Notes under the pieces: generated by a model
Told to the model about the DNA's origin: nothing
What the model saw: only the letters and a program-made list of their open reading frames with translations
Databases searched by the model: none
Source of the DNA: Sinonovacula constricta
Lineage: Eukaryota; Mollusca; Bivalvia; Cardiida; Solecurtidae
NCBI GenBank assembly: GCA_007844125.1
Contig: CM017564.1
Coordinates: forward strand, 21,189,004 to 21,253,003
Direction of reading: 5' to 3'
DNA: 64,000 bases
Shown here: positions 13,871-26,921 of the stretch, in pieces
Layout of the letters: every line of letters starts with the position of its first letter
Numbering within the stretch: position 1 is the stretch's first letter
Made by a program: the position numbers and the translations under genes

Positions 13871-15148
13871 GCAGATTCATATGGTTTAAGCCGGGCATGG
13901 AAAGCATTTTAAAATTAAAAAGGAGCCACTCACAACATTATTTCTTACTCTTCGATTATACAACGAAATATTTGTTATCTTAAATGAAATGTGTAACAAT
14001 GCGCGCGATGTCCATGTTTTACCTATCGACAATGAAGTCCAAAGCAAATTCGATAAGATAAATGGTTGACAACACAGGGCACACACGTTGTGGAGATACA
14101 TGGTCCAGCTACAAAACTACTATGTATACATATGTGTACCGAAGAAAACAAAACGCTTAACTATGAAAATCCAAATATTTATACTTTAAGTGTACTGGGG
14201 ACAGAATTTAAGATAACACCGTGTCTGTCAACATGTATTAACGTTATTAATCATTGGTGTGCAATGGTGAACCATTGTTTGTTAACAGATCCAGTCTAAA
14301 GCGCTGTTATGGTGTAACCAATGTTCTTAATACTGGGTGTCAAAACATATTTGCCTTCATGCCAGTATACGCCAATAATGGTGATACAATAATTTAACAA
14401 AGATAATGATTTTAGCTGGCACACTCGCCTCATAGCTCTAACTTCATACATTCGACCTAATGTAGCTCGATATAATGAGCAATCATATGTATAATTTATT
14501 CCAATCATAAACTTTATAATGTTTAAAGGATCATGCAAAATGTCTTTAAATGAAGTATTTTATATAATTAGATGTAACTGTTTGGAGTAAATCAATTTAA
14601 CAATATGTAAACAGTGTACACAACATTGTACACGCTGTCGTAAAACAACACTGCTGTTTTACTGCAATGACTACATATGGACGACAGAACTGCTGCAACG
14701 GTGTTACTTTCTGATACTTATATGGAAAAACAGCACTGTTTATGCAGTATGAGATACATATCTAGGAGAAACGACTTATACATTCATTCTTTAGTCCCAT
14801 AGTTTACATCTTATTTCATTGTGTGTATCCAAGAGCGTCTTACAATTATCTCAGTATGGGCGTAATGAACCCAATTGATGTAACCGTAGCTCGAAATATG
14901 ACAATTTTATCGAAAAATCGATTGTAGGCAGATATACCTAATTAAAGCCCCACCGTAATACTTGATATCAAAATGTTTCTATTTATACTATAGTATACAA
15001 TATCTTAAAGCAAAACAAATTTGATGTACATAGTGCAATAATAAATTTAATGACAAAAACAAATGGACACTACTGACTTTTACTCAACAGACATTCGCAA
15101 ATAATGTGCGTATAACTCGTACTGTGGACAAAGACCACCTGGGATAAT
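13871..15148. other. No gene recognised
   Basis: Short frames only. A small palindrome, GTGTACACAACATTGTACAC, lies at about 14614-14633. Nothing further was recognised. Confidence 0.5.
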
Positions 15149-15436
15149 ATGACCGGAGCTGATTGGAAAATACATGTACGGATTAACGTTTGTCATAATT
15201 GTATTAGCAAGCATAAGCTGTTAAGAAACACTAGGGATCACAAACTTTATGAAGGAAAAGGTGTTCCAGCTCAGAAAATAAAACTGTCTTTTAAAGAAAC
15301 ATGTACCGTCCACTCCAATAGAGTGAATGAGATGTTTTGCAAAGTACACCATTTTTGGAGATGGTTTATGATTCTGGTCATTTTAGACAGAGAACAATGT
15401 GTTTGTTGCTTGTTAGGTTACATTCATAGAAGATAG
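15149..15436 (+). pseudogene. B-box zinc-finger (TRIM-like) exon or pseudogene fragment
   Basis: The peptide carries two B-box-like parts: CHNCISKHKLLRNTRDHKL (residues about 15-33) and a second beginning CTVHSNRVNEMFCKVH (about 52-67), followed by CVCCLLGYIHRR. B-boxes bind zinc through Cys and His and are found in TRIM-type E3 ligases and relatives, a family strongly expanded in bivalves. The second box looks damaged after FCKVH, where a Cys-rich CCxxC run is expected but an aromatic stretch is read. A stop falls right after HRR although recognisable-looking sequence (NVMRI) continues. No RING, coiled coil or C-terminal repeat domain was found nearby. It is probably a decayed gene copy, or one exon of a gene whose other exons I cannot see. 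Confidence 0.55.
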
Positions 15437-17904
15437 AATGTAATGCGCATTAGATGGCAATCGACTGTAGCCCTTTTAGGATAATGGCAAGACCATGTCA
15501 TTCCCTCAAACACCCCAAAAGTTGTCATGCAGTGTGCATCCGACGACGGCGACATATAACTTGGGCTACATGTCATTATATTGTCTGTAGAAATAGCTAA
15601 GATTTGTGTATCTGTGATATAGTATAGCAACTGGGTATAAATCCTTGGCTATTCGCCATTAAATGTTTGTCCAAAATGTAAGGTTGTGTTCCAGTGAAAC
15701 GCTTAACTGATGTTTGCTTTTGCTAGACTTTATGCCTGTGAAACTCTTAAAATGTTTTTTCTATTATTCAAACATTGACCCGGCGGCGTTTTGCAACATC
15801 CAGGTAGTGGATCAACCGACTGCACGCAGGGATGTCCCAAACGTTCACTCTGTGGTGTGTAGAGAATGAAGCTTGCATATAACTTTGGTTGTGTGGTATT
15901 TAATGTTTAAATAGATGTAAGCATGACATATATTAGCTAATGACAAATGCAATGTTCGTGAATTTCTCAACATAAAATGGCAGGGGGAGCAATTGTATAT
16001 AACAAAAGCTAGAACAAATGAACACTTCGTTAAACAGTAAACAACATGCCACCAAATTTGTACTTTGAGCCATTTTCCGACATAATTTGAGCGTTGACAT
16101 GGATTTAAGTTGTTCGAAAATAAGACTATATTAACTACATTCTGCTAGTTGGAGCTAGATTGTCAAAGAAGTTAGAGTCACTTACGTGTAACATAATAAC
16201 CCCTCAGCGCGGAGTTCGTTTGGCGTTAGGACTTTCATTTAACCAGGTCATCAACAATGACATGCAATGTGCAATAATTATGTTAATACCGAGACATAAT
16301 TATGTGGTCATAAGTAGTATAGATCTTCAAGTAAAATACCTACATGTTCTTGTTCTCAAATGAAGGTGGGCGTGCAACGTTGCGTGAGCGAGCTCATAAA
16401 CCACTGTTAATAGGTATCAAATGGCACATACAGACGAAGTTTTGAACAATAAAGAAGCGGAATTCATTTTAAATGTCGGATTGCATGAAAAGGAAATTTG
16501 CATCGTATCATTTTTTTTTTCTTTCACGTTGAACAATAAATATGTGGAGGTCATTCTGAATCTGAGAAACGTTAACAAAGAAAGTATGGGCAGCGTTATC
16601 AAATGTTAACAATCCGCCGGTAGAACACAAAAAAGATACTAGCATCATCACTAAATTTATCTTAAGAAACAATAAAAAGAGTCTTCTTTCATGGAAAGGA
16701 TAATATCACGAGTGACCTTAATATTTAGTATGCGCATCGAAAAGAAAATGAATGTCGTGAACAGAATGAACGGTGAAACGATTCACATTAAAGGGCAAAA
16801 AGTACATAGTAAAGAAAGCGGCCCGAGCTTTCAACCAATGCCAAAGATTTCTTATGCAACACACACATTACGTTTTATTCTAGCGTCATTAAATAGTTAA
16901 AAGGTAAGTGTATTGTTTTTTATGTCACTTGTTCATTTCACATGATATTTTGTTTTGTTCATTTTTTTATTATTTCGTAAAACGTGATTGTTTTATAAAT
17001 ACTGTAACGATGCTAGTATTTATTTTTCTTAAGAAACGTCAAAAATAAACAGACACTGTGTACATTTTAATGATAATGCTATACGGTCCGACAAAATTTG
17101 GTGATTGATATTATGCGATAATAATTTCAGCATGAACATAAGCATGAGTGCTTTCAGTTTTAATAATCAAATATTATTAGAAATAGGGAACTTACCCTTA
17201 ACAGATTGTATCCTCGGCGATTGATCCTTTGAAAGATGTGTTCCAATGCCTTATTATAGTTTTCTCAGTCCGCATTTTCATTCAATTAAACAAACATGCC
17301 AATCGAGATAGTCGTGTTAGATAAAAAGGCATCGGTTTCTTAACCTTGGTAGTCCAATGCACGTGTATATATGAGTAAAATCCTGACATGAATTATACGC
17401 TTTCACTCTTGCCTGAACGCTGTTTTACATACTGTGTAGCTCTTTAAACCAATTTTGAAATACCTGTATATCGCTTCACGCATACGTACACAGCATATTT
17501 AGGAGACTTCGCAGTCGCTGAACCGTGCGACTATGTATATCTTCTTGCAGTATGTAGACAGCAGTAACACAGATAATATATTTACTTAAATACATTTCGT
17601 GTATTTTGAAAGGTCTTAAAAAAGCCGCCTGATCTGGTTATACACTGTTTGCATATACACATGTCTACTATTATAGATTCTAGCTCAAAACAAATTAAAA
17701 ACTACCTGTTAATCTACAATCGGTTTATTTACTATTATCAATACGTTCTTTAGTTATTTTTTCTATGATTTAAGTGTTTATTTTGCCTTAAATATACCAA
17801 CTTATATGCGCATACTTAAGTGGCATTTAAATATGTTGGGTTTTTAATAGATAGTTAGAGGTAGGACCCACGACTCTGGATCACGGGGTCCGATATTTAT
17901 ATAC
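15437..17904. other. No gene firmly recognised
   Basis: Short open frames occur at 16160-16363, 16421-16609 and 16691-16900 on the plus strand, but none shows a motif. They could be remains of the gene that gave the B-box fragment, without positive evidence. The rest is AT-rich DNA. Confidence 0.45.
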
Positions 17905-20166
17905 CAATAATGGTGTTTTGAAAGGCCAGTTTACATCTCTAAAAGGGCCGATATCGAGTGCCTTTGATGCATTTTGGAGACCAAAGATATTTTGACCGAA
18001 CTGTTGAGACAGCGCCCGAATACTCAGTGGATTCCGGTGTTGGTGACTAACGGCCATCTTGTAGTGACCGAGATCTTTTTTCCCGTTGGTAAAAGGATCT
18101 TACCCGACTACCTGTTGGGAAAGGACAGTCTCTACCCTCCCGTGAAAAATCATCATAATCAAGTTCCATACAAGGATAACCTCTGCCCCTTTCGCCGTCT
18201 GGCTTTAAAAAAACGGGGTTTGACATCAAGTCACTGGAAGGACCCGAAAAGGAGTTATAGCAGCAGTGGAGTCACGAGCCCATTGACACGTTCAGGGGTC
18301 TGAATTTAGAATACTTCCCCACTTTTGCAACCCGCTTTGATCTGAACGTCGAAGTCTACAGTTTATAAGAAGATGGCTTCTCAAGTTCAGTCTACAAATC
18401 CATGAGGCCTTCTTGAAACCACCATGTACTCGAACCTACATAAAAATCACTTGTCTTACATTCAAAACTTCACCCAATACGCGCAGAAGTACCAGTGTTA
18501 GTCATGCGAACGTCATTTAAATCATGGCTGGAATCTTCACAGCCACCAGACAAAAAACTGCAGCAAAATGACCATATTTTTCTATCGCGGCGGGTTTTAC
18601 GGAAAGTCTTTTTTTTACCGACTGGAGCATTGAGAGATCCACGTCCCCGAAGAGGACCGTACCTTCCCGTGGTTCTTGTATTACGATTTCGAGACGCTTC
18701 TGCAGAAAATTCAGGACTGTTCTACCAATATTTTGTTTTGGACAGCGAAACACATTCCCATTAGCGTCTCCATCTGCAGCAACGTAGAGGGTCACACAGA
18801 ACCCAAGTGTACCATATTGACCGAGCAGGACAAACTCGTGTAAAATATAGTCGCATTGCTGAACAGCATTGCTTGTCGAGTATAAGAACTTTCTGAAGAC
18901 AAATGGGGCTGGGTGATGAAGGCTTTAAATCAAAAGCTGGATAAGGAAAATACAATTTTATAGCGAAAGCAGTGAGAGTGACTGGAAGGGGGGTGAGATC
19001 AAAAGTAAAAAGGAACCAATAAATCCACTGAAAAAGATATATGGCCAGTTTGAAGGCTATGTCTCAAATACCTGTATTAGGTTTTAACTCGGTTTAGTAC
19101 GACCTCAACCTTGTTAAGCGTTTCTTGGCCAAGGGTCTTGAACACGCACAAAAAAAAAAATGAAGAAAAACAACGCGTTTGTCTGCATAGCCATGGAATA
19201 ATTGAAGTTCTTGGATATGTCTCATTTCCTGGCTTCGGGATCGTCTTACGCGAGATTCCTCAAGGCCTATCACGTCACGAAAAGAAGGGTCATTTCCCTT
19301 ATGAGTGGGTCGATGACGTCAGCAAACTTGAATACACGTCCCTCCCTCCATACGAGGCCTTCTATAGCCAACTTAAAGAAACCAATATTTCGCAGGAAGA
19401 ATATCGGCATCGCCAGAAAGTGTGTTGCGACCACTAAATAACTGCATTAAGGGAATTTCTCGCCTGTTACAATAATTTAGACGTACATTCTTTCGTTGAA
19501 GCAGTCGAGAAATTCAAGCGGTTTTATTTCGAAAAGGATGTAGATGTCTTCCAAACGGCAATTTCAGGACCGGTATTGGCCGTCAACGTTTCTTTTAGAA
19601 CGGCCCGGACCCAAAACAGAAAGTTCGCCCTATTTGAACAAGTGACATAAAAAAACAAAATCAAAAAGGATCTCTACCAGACGATCAAACGAAACATCGT
19701 ACGTGGACCTATCATTATTTTTACCCGACACCATTGAGCTGAACAGACGTTGGTCTGGGGTAAGAAGACCTGCGGAGCCATTCTAGGGTTCGACGCCAAT
19801 GCCATCTATCTTCAAGATATTGATCAATCGATAACTGTAGAACCCTTTGTTCGCCGTCTGGGCCAGAACGACTTCCAACCCGAGTTAAGAGATAAATACA
19901 TGTCCGCGTATTACTGGATGGACTGGTTTATACAGACACAAGAACACGTCATTCAACACAAACTAAACACTGGTCGCGAAGTCAAAATCGATAAATATCC
20001 CGTGGATGGATTCGTGCAAGCTACGCAAGCCGGAGACAAAGCCACCGTCTTCCAGCATCACGGGTGTTACTGGCACGGACATCTCTGCGATGGGAAGAGA
20101 GGCATCCGAGACGAAAAGTGGCACGCTAGTAAAATCCAAAGATTTCGTAAGAATATTGTTTTATAA
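17905..20166 (+). pseudogene. Family-B DNA polymerase relic (Maverick/virus-like type)
   Basis: Pieces in order: a start region (NTQWIPVLVTNGHLVVTEIF, with DYLLGKDSLYPPVKNHH) at 17974-18303; a C2H2-like finger (CERHLNHGWNLHSHQ) near 18505; and the exonuclease motif YYDFET at 18679-18696. Then come PISVSICSNVEGHTEPK; PYEWVDDVSKLEYTSLPP at about 19300; and GFDANAIYLQ with KYPVDGF and HHGCYWHGH at 19790-20080. The DFE motif is the first proofreading-exonuclease motif of family-B polymerases. The GCYWHGH part is a Cys/His element typical of large PolB proteins carried by animal mobile or virus-like elements. The sequence stops at about 20160, before the polymerase palm, and is split by many stops and frameshifts. 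No capsid, integrase or terminal repeat was found with it, so it is an isolated relic. Whether the source was a Maverick/Polinton or a related element cannot be decided here. Confidence 0.65.
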
Positions 20167-21310
20167 TGTTGTGTTAGTACAGGCCACCACCAGCAATGAT
20201 TAGCATTGTTTATTACATTTTAGTTTATGATGTTCACACATGAACTTGATCATATATTTTGAATAAAAAATGGGATATATGCATGTAATGGGATATATGC
20301 AATCGACAATACATGTGCAGTCTAGGATACAGAGCTATACTACTTTCAATATTATTGCACTAAATAACATCTTGGCACCAAGTAGGTACAAGTCCTATCT
20401 GGCAGTCGTTATAATAAGTCATACTATATTTTGACCACAAAGTCAAATTGACCAGTTTATTTGAGAACTTTGGTGAAACACTATATTTGTATATTAAATG
20501 TTATTAAATATTTATTTTTTTCAGTATGTTTTGGTTGTATTATTAATTTATTTTACATTGCACGTGTAGTGTGGCCTGTTCGACTTAACTCCCCAAAAAC
20601 TTTAATGTAAAACCAATGCCAGCTGAGGCTCTTTCTTGCTTTTAAATACCTAGAGTTTTAAATAATTTTGAGTTTTTTTTAAATTGTAACTCTGTAAAGA
20701 AATGTTAGTTTGATATTGTCATTTTCTGCCTTTTTACCACAATATTTATACATTGTCTGGTGTTTGAGCAAAGACTTATGCATTTGTGCCAATTGGACTT
20801 TCTTTTTTTTTATGACTTAAATTGTGACACCAAAGGAAATTAAAGATCAGGCATGATAAAAAATGCGGCTGGACCCCCCCCCCCACCCACCCGGCAAACA
20901 GTGCAGACCCTCACTTACTTTCCTGCAGGTGGCTGGCTATTCCTTGCACCCCTGTGTGTGCAGATTAAACTGTTTTTTATTATATTCACATTAGCATTAG
21001 TAATGAATATCCAATCCATTTATAGCATTAAAATACATTTACTGAAAGCAAACTATTAAAATAGTATAATTCATACTAGCTATAATAATGTCCAATTTAA
21101 AGTTATCAGTTGCACACTAGTTTGCTTATGTTTGCTTATGTTAAGCTTTTTTGTATATTGACTTAAGGTCAATGTGTTGGATTTAAACAATAGTCTTAAC
21201 ATATTCCTTACTAAATGCTGGTATTGTTTTCATTAAACATACTGTTTAACACAATGAGCTCATCCTTTAGTATGTGAATAAATGTGGATAAGAACTTAAA
21301 ATGCTTGTAA

Positions 21311-21311
<1 letters not shown>
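20167..21311. other. No gene recognised
   Basis: AT-rich, with a short duplication of GGGATATATGCA at about 20271 and 20290 and a C-rich tract at 20874-20893. No coding or element signal was seen. Confidence 0.5.

Positions 21312-21397
<86 letters not shown>
21312..21397. repeat. (TA)43 microsatellite
   Basis: An uninterrupted TA run of about 86 bp. Its flanks do not match the LINE family, unlike the run at 7293. Confidence 0.95.
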
Positions 21398-21403
<6 letters not shown>

Positions 21404-22480
21404 GTGTACATGTATCTGAATAAAAAGTTTCACTGATGAATGAACCACCTTTATTCAGATAATTTCAGAAGAAAGACCTTTACCAGCTTACATTTTGCCT
21501 TGATTATCAAGTATACCCATATGATGGCTTTTTAAGTTGACAACAATGCTATAAAATAGATTGTCAAAAGTCAAACATCGACAACTTTTTAAGATAAGGT
21601 TTGAGCCTCATACGGTTTTAAAAGTTTCATGATGGAAAGTAAAACACCTCTAATGTTTACCAAGGTATTTGTGTTAGATGTTTCTCCATTTATAACAACT
21701 GGACTCTCATAATCTTCCCAAACTGAATGTTTTCATTAAAAGCAAGAACAAAAAACTAAGGGTTGCCCATGGACAAGGGGCTTAACACCTGTGACTCCTT
21801 TTGGACCATGTAATATAAACACATGGGTTCAGCTTCCAGTTCGGGTAAAGGACTTGAACAGAAAAGATTTTTAAGCTGACCTCTGGTGCACCGGTAGTAC
21901 TACCCAAACATTTTTCTGAGGTTTTTATCCACCATCTCTTCTATTGGCATACCTTGTTCCTAAATCACATTTCTAAAACACACACACACAATAAACTATT
22001 TACTCGTTATGTACATTGTTCTGAAATACTGGATGAAGTAGAATCCACTCAAATGACATCTGTCATAACTTCTTGAATATCCTGGTTTAGGTATCTAGTG
22101 ATTTTTTTCTGTTTACCAAACGCCTCCCTCGATCCAGTAATATGCTTATTTCCTTAGGTATGGCACTTAGTAATCTTTACCTTTGAAGCAGTTCAGATTA
22201 AATGAAATGTAAATAGATGTGTTCTATGCTATCTGTCATTAATTGGAAAACTAGCCAAATTGCAGTGACACTAAAATGATCCAATATCCAACATATAACC
22301 ATTTATGATGGAGGAAGACCCCAAATCGATGTTAGGTAGAACATGTTAGCTTATTTTTAGTTATATTAATCATAATAGTAACTTCCAGCTATTGACAAAT
22401 GACTGGGTAGGATCACTGGCACGCCAGTTAACTGGAAGACTTCCACAGTAAGTCCTTTATCCCACCTAAAAATCAAACAC
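21398..22480. other. No gene recognised
   Basis: Short frames without motifs. No repeats recognised. Confidence 0.5.
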
Positions 22481-22640
22481 ATGTAACATAGAGAGAAAAT
22501 TTTGCAGCCAGTCCGGGACTCGAACCCGGCATCCTTCGTTAACAGGCCGAATGCTCTACCGAATGAGCTAACCGGACACATTCTCTCTCTATTACCCGGC
22601 TACATACACCCAGGGCAACTTGAAATTTGTCCTTAAATTC
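22481..22640 (-). repeat. tRNA-Asn-like SINE, copy 1
   Basis: On the minus strand, about 22577-22505 reads as a near-complete tRNA with anticodon GTT (Asn), an A-box (TTAGCTCATTCGGTAGAGC) and a good B-box (GGTTCGAGTCC). The anticodon stem and loop carry an extra C and a missing C compared with a normal tRNA-Asn, and the acceptor stem has a mismatch. The flanks outside the tRNA are shared with copy 2: GAGAGAATGTG upstream, and GCAAAATTTTCTCTCTATG with TTACA downstream. A repeat unit wider than a tRNA, present twice within 250 bp, indicates a SINE rather than a working tRNA gene. Confidence 0.6.
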
Positions 22641-22729
22641 CCAGGCCATTAGCTTTACATGCAACCCTCAAGCACCCTTCAAGCACCGTACACATAACAC
22701 TCGCGGATCATTTATGTTAGGCGCAATTG
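22641..22729. other. Spacer between SINE copies
   Basis: The sequence between the two tRNA-like copies contains the near-duplicate words CAAGCACCCTT and CAAGCACCGTA. No other feature was seen. Confidence 0.4.
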
Positions 22730-22880
22730 TAACATAGGGAGAAAAAATTGCAGTCGGTCTGGAACTCAAACCCGGGACCCTTTGCTAACAGGGCGAATGT
22801 TCTACCGACTAAGCCAACCGGACCACTAACACACTCTCTCCTTATCACACGGCCACATCCACACAGTGAGAGGCCAAGGA
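22730..22880 (-). repeat. tRNA-Asn-like SINE, copy 2
   Basis: This is the same unit and orientation as the copy at 22481-22640. The tRNA part (about 22826-22750, minus) keeps CGGTTGGCTTAGTCGGTAGA and the CCTGTTAG anticodon region, but has more substitutions and a weakened B-box (GGTTTGAGTTC). The shared flanks, GAGAGAGTGTG before and TTTTCTCCCTATGTTACA after, mark the repeat. It is more diverged than copy 1, so the pair need not be a recent tandem duplication. Confidence 0.6.
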
Positions 22881-25251
22881 TTTGTATGAGTTACGAGTCA
22901 GCAATCCTACCCCTTAGCATCAGGCTGGTCAAAGCAATATAGTAAAAAATAGACGATGCAAAGACATAGATCTACCTGTACATGTAGTGTTATTTGGCTT
23001 AGGTGTTAGCAAATCCGATTGGCGAAGTTTTGGGCCAAAGGAGGACGTTGGGTTTTTATTTTTTTCTGGTGCTGAAACAACAAAAAATACATAATGAGGT
23101 ATTACAGAAAAGTATCATATGTACATGTGCACATTAATTGATAAGATTAAATTAATTTAGTTTATTACGTAGAATGTCGCTTATCATTAATTAATTTAAG
23201 ATGGCACAAGATGAGAATATTAAATTTGCGGAAAATTGAGAAAAAATGATTATCCTTCAAAAATAAAGATATCCTTTTAAATCCTTAAACAATTGAATTC
23301 TTTACTATTCCTTATTATTATTTTTAAATCACAAGCACTCACAATATTTTTTCCACTCTGAATTATTAATATTAAAAGAAAGAACATAATATTGACACTA
23401 TAGAAACACGAATGCAGCAACAATTATGATTAATAGAGGTCAGCTTTACTGACTAGACCCTTTATCACAATCTGTTTTGATATACAGATTTTTACCTTTT
23501 GTTTTTTAATGGCAAAGAAAACCATTTTGTTGGGGTGTCGCCCTTTCCTTACGTAGCATGGAACACTTTTTGTGTAGGTTCAGGTTTCCTCTCTTTTGTT
23601 TTTCTTTGCTGGCCTGGCAACTTTCTTGAAGCCGAAAGACAACAGTACATATTTTATGAAGATTAACCATTATCATCTCTTATTTGTAATATTAGATCAA
23701 CTTTCATCAAACGGATTTATGTGACATCTCTGGGATGCAGGAAGATCAATGCTTTTGAGTACCATTGTATTAGTGTCCCCACTTTCAGACTTAGTATATC
23801 ATCTACAAAGTTGTATAGTGGGGTGTATGTAAATTGTAGTGTGTATGAAGTTTAGAGTTTCCTACCTGTTTGTGAACAAATATTTAATCAATTGATCGGT
23901 TATGGTTTATACTTTTTTGTTTAAAAAGTGAAAGTAGTCGTTAGTAAGTACTCATGCTTTTTATTAATTTTTTTTATTTTTTTGTAAACATCTTTGCTTT
24001 GACACTATGTCTTGGTTTGAAATTCACATGTCTGTATGTGACCTATTTCTCAAAAGAAACAAGTTTACACAATTTTTAAAACTGATTTCAATATAATTAA
24101 ATTAGTCAAATGGACAATGTAGCATAAAGAGTAAAACAAATAAATGTAGCAAATCAATAATAAAAATAAAAGTCTATTACTGAGAAGAAAGCTATGTAAG
24201 AAAAGCAGCAAAACATATTGTTTGCTATTGGTAATGTTGAAATAAATCAAGTAGTAGTTCAATGACATACCCAAAGCCAACAACACATGTAATCAGATTA
24301 ACTGGCACTTGCGTTAATGTATGAAATTAATCACCCTCCATAATTCCAAGAGGTAAAGATGAGATCTGCATCCTATATTTTACCATTGATTTAGAACAAC
24401 TCAGGGTTTCGATCAAAGAATTCACTCAAGAAAAGATAGATGACAATATTTTATAGATGGCATAGGTCATGTAATCAGTTACCAACTTTCACCTCTTCAC
24501 TTTTTGACTGGTAAATCAGAACAATATCACACTCATTTTCATATATTCATTTATGGGGGCAACAGTTTTGATGCTACAAAGTAAGTTTAGCAATATATTA
24601 AAATGTGTGAGTCATAGTTTCATGCGCCTGTTTCTCTGATGTAGTAGCTATAAATAATTATTTCAAGAAAATAATTAGATGAAGTCCCAAATAAATGTAA
24701 CCGTGACCTAGTTTAAAGCTCTGCAACAAACATCTTGACTGTATGATCGGTCCAAATATGTCTAAAGCCTAATTGTTTTTTGTGGTGGTATCCATCATCA
24801 GTTCATGAGCAACTGCCACAATTTGCTATGATTCCGGAAGGTTGTTAATATAGAAACATTAGAACAACAACAAGCTGTTTCAATTAATGAGTCAAAAATT
24901 TATGCAAACAAATATCATGTTGTTTTCAAAATCGACGTTTTAAGGTCATTTTTGGCGTTTTTCAAATATATCTTGAACTTTTTTAACAATGCCCTTTAAG
25001 TTATAACAACAAAATTGGAAACACCTTAAAACTGGCAAAGTACATCTTAAGAGTTAAAAAGAGAACAACAAAAACACCGAATATAGAATATCGTGTCGAC
25101 AATTTGAGAATAGGTAAATAAGAAAAGGTCCTATCAAATTTTCACAGACATTAAACTTGTATCTACCAATAGACAAAAGCAAACAAGGTAAATGCAAATG
25201 TGACAAAAAACACAGAGACGAGACATAACGCACATAAAGAAAAAACATCAC
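22881..25251. other. AT-rich DNA, no gene recognised
   Basis: Short frames on both strands show hydrophobic runs from A/T bias (for example 24065-24286, minus), but no motif, splice context or repeat was recognised. Confidence 0.5.
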
Positions 25252-25760
25252 TTACCGCCTTGGAACGGTCAATCGGCAAAAGGGCCAACTGGGGTGCTTA
25301 AACCTGGTTTGTGGAGCGCTCCAACCTCGCACTTCCATGTTTTTTTCTAGTAAACAAACAGTGTAAATAACAAGATCCCGTTAAAGTGAAACAACTAACA
25401 GTAAGCACCTGCATCGGGAGATAAAATAGATACAATGAACTTATAAACATACATAACAACTAGCAACAAATTAAACTATAAACATATGTACAGTATGTAC
25501 AGTAGATAAAAGCCTCGGCAACGTAAAAAAAAAAACCCAAACGAGAGATCAATTTGAAATAAAACATCCCAAGCGCTGATATATTATGAGATATTATAGG
25601 AACAAACAAAACAGCGCAAGCGCTGATTTATTATAAGAACATATAAAACATTCCAAGCGCTAATATGTAACAAGATCAATTTAAATATGGCATACAATGC
25701 CATGACATCATGTTTCAAAAGTGTTAAAAGTGAAATGTAAAAAATAGTAAAGAAAACATC
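25252..25760 (+). repeat. Repeat family R651, divergent copy
   Basis: The core at 25252-25338 matches the cores at 56655, 59980 and 60630 (ACCGCCTTGGAACGGTCA, then GGGGTGCTTAAACC and CAACCTCGCACTTCC). Downstream, CCAAGCGCTGATAT-type words recur about every 50 bp at 25570, 25618 and 25655. They correspond to the CATGCGCTGATATT word of the other copies and suggest local triplication. The region up to about 25760 also has a diverged match to ACATAGTGTTAAGAAAAGG. No protein-coding capacity was seen. Confidence 0.6.
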
Positions 25761-26785
25761 GAAATTTAGAAAACAACCTACCAACAAAATAAAACGTAGT
25801 ATTGTTAAGAGCTAATAAGTTAATAAACAGTTCATGAGGATTTATCTGCAGTTGGCATATTATATGTAAGAAAGGTACAAATCCCGATGTTATACCTACT
25901 GTGCAATCTCACGTAAAGGGTATGGAGACTGCTCAAGTGGTCTCACCTATATAGAGCACGACTGGAGAGATGAAGAGACAAGAATTCCAACAATAACTGT
26001 ATTATGGCTTTAAGTCACTGTTTTCATATAGTACCAATGACCGGTCCGGTCATCGTGAAATTTAAAAGCAATGCAAGTTCTTGACTGTAAAAGGGTCAAT
26101 TGCAAGCAATGCAGTACAACGAAGGATTCCCGGGTTGTAACCGTCTGCAATACATTTTCTGATAAGTTATAAAGTGGTCAGAAAAGTTATTGAGACCCTT
26201 AATTGTCTTTAACTTGTATAAAACATTTCCATAAAATGTAGGATGGCTAATGCTTTCTGCATCAGTGTTTTCATACTGCTATTATACTTAGAAACAATAA
26301 AACCATTGCGGTGAAAGAATTTTGAAAAAAGCCTTTCTTTATTTATGAAAACGAAAGCCTTGCTGTAACCTGACGTACCTTTCGAAAAGAAGTTTGGCCA
26401 GTTCTTTGTTTATTCTAATTAACAGAATGTTTCGTAAATCCGTCCATTCGGTAAAAGCATCGCCAAAAATCATTGCTTGTGAACGGTAGCTGCGCATGTA
26501 TTCATTTTTTTATCTTCAACTCCGAAAATGTTAGTCTTCTTACTCTGCTTGCCATGTTGAATTTTTCGGCCAATGTGATTCATGAAAATATAGTACCCAC
26601 AATGCATTACGCGTGTTACCTAGTGTTATGATTGTTAACATTGTCGAGGTGGTTAAGTTTTTAAAATGTAAACACCACTTTGTCGGCTTATCACTAACAA
26701 CCCCCGAACTTTAGGGTGGACTCGATGGGTTGTATGGGATATATTTATGACCCGTATCAGTTGATAAACAAATTATTTGGATCTA
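25761..26785. other. No gene recognised
   Basis: Short frames only, up to the TA target site of the mariner-type element. Confidence 0.5.
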
Positions 26786-26921
26786 CAGGGTGTCACATAA
26801 TATCTTTTTCTACTTTGAACAAATGTTATTTCATCATGTGTTGTTCAATAATCATTATTTTTATATCAAATAAAAGTACACAGAATATTTTTTTTACTGG
26901 AGAAAAGTGTTGGAAAATATA

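Noticed and set aside
21430..21470. Hammerhead ribozyme core (CTGATGA)
   Set aside because: CTGATGA occurs here and in a few other places, but the matching GAAA and flanking stems are not present at suitable spacing.
22505..22577. Functional tRNA-Asn gene
   Set aside because: The anticodon loop has eight bases and a weakened stem, the acceptor has a mismatch, and flanks beyond the tRNA recur in a second copy. A SINE explains this better.
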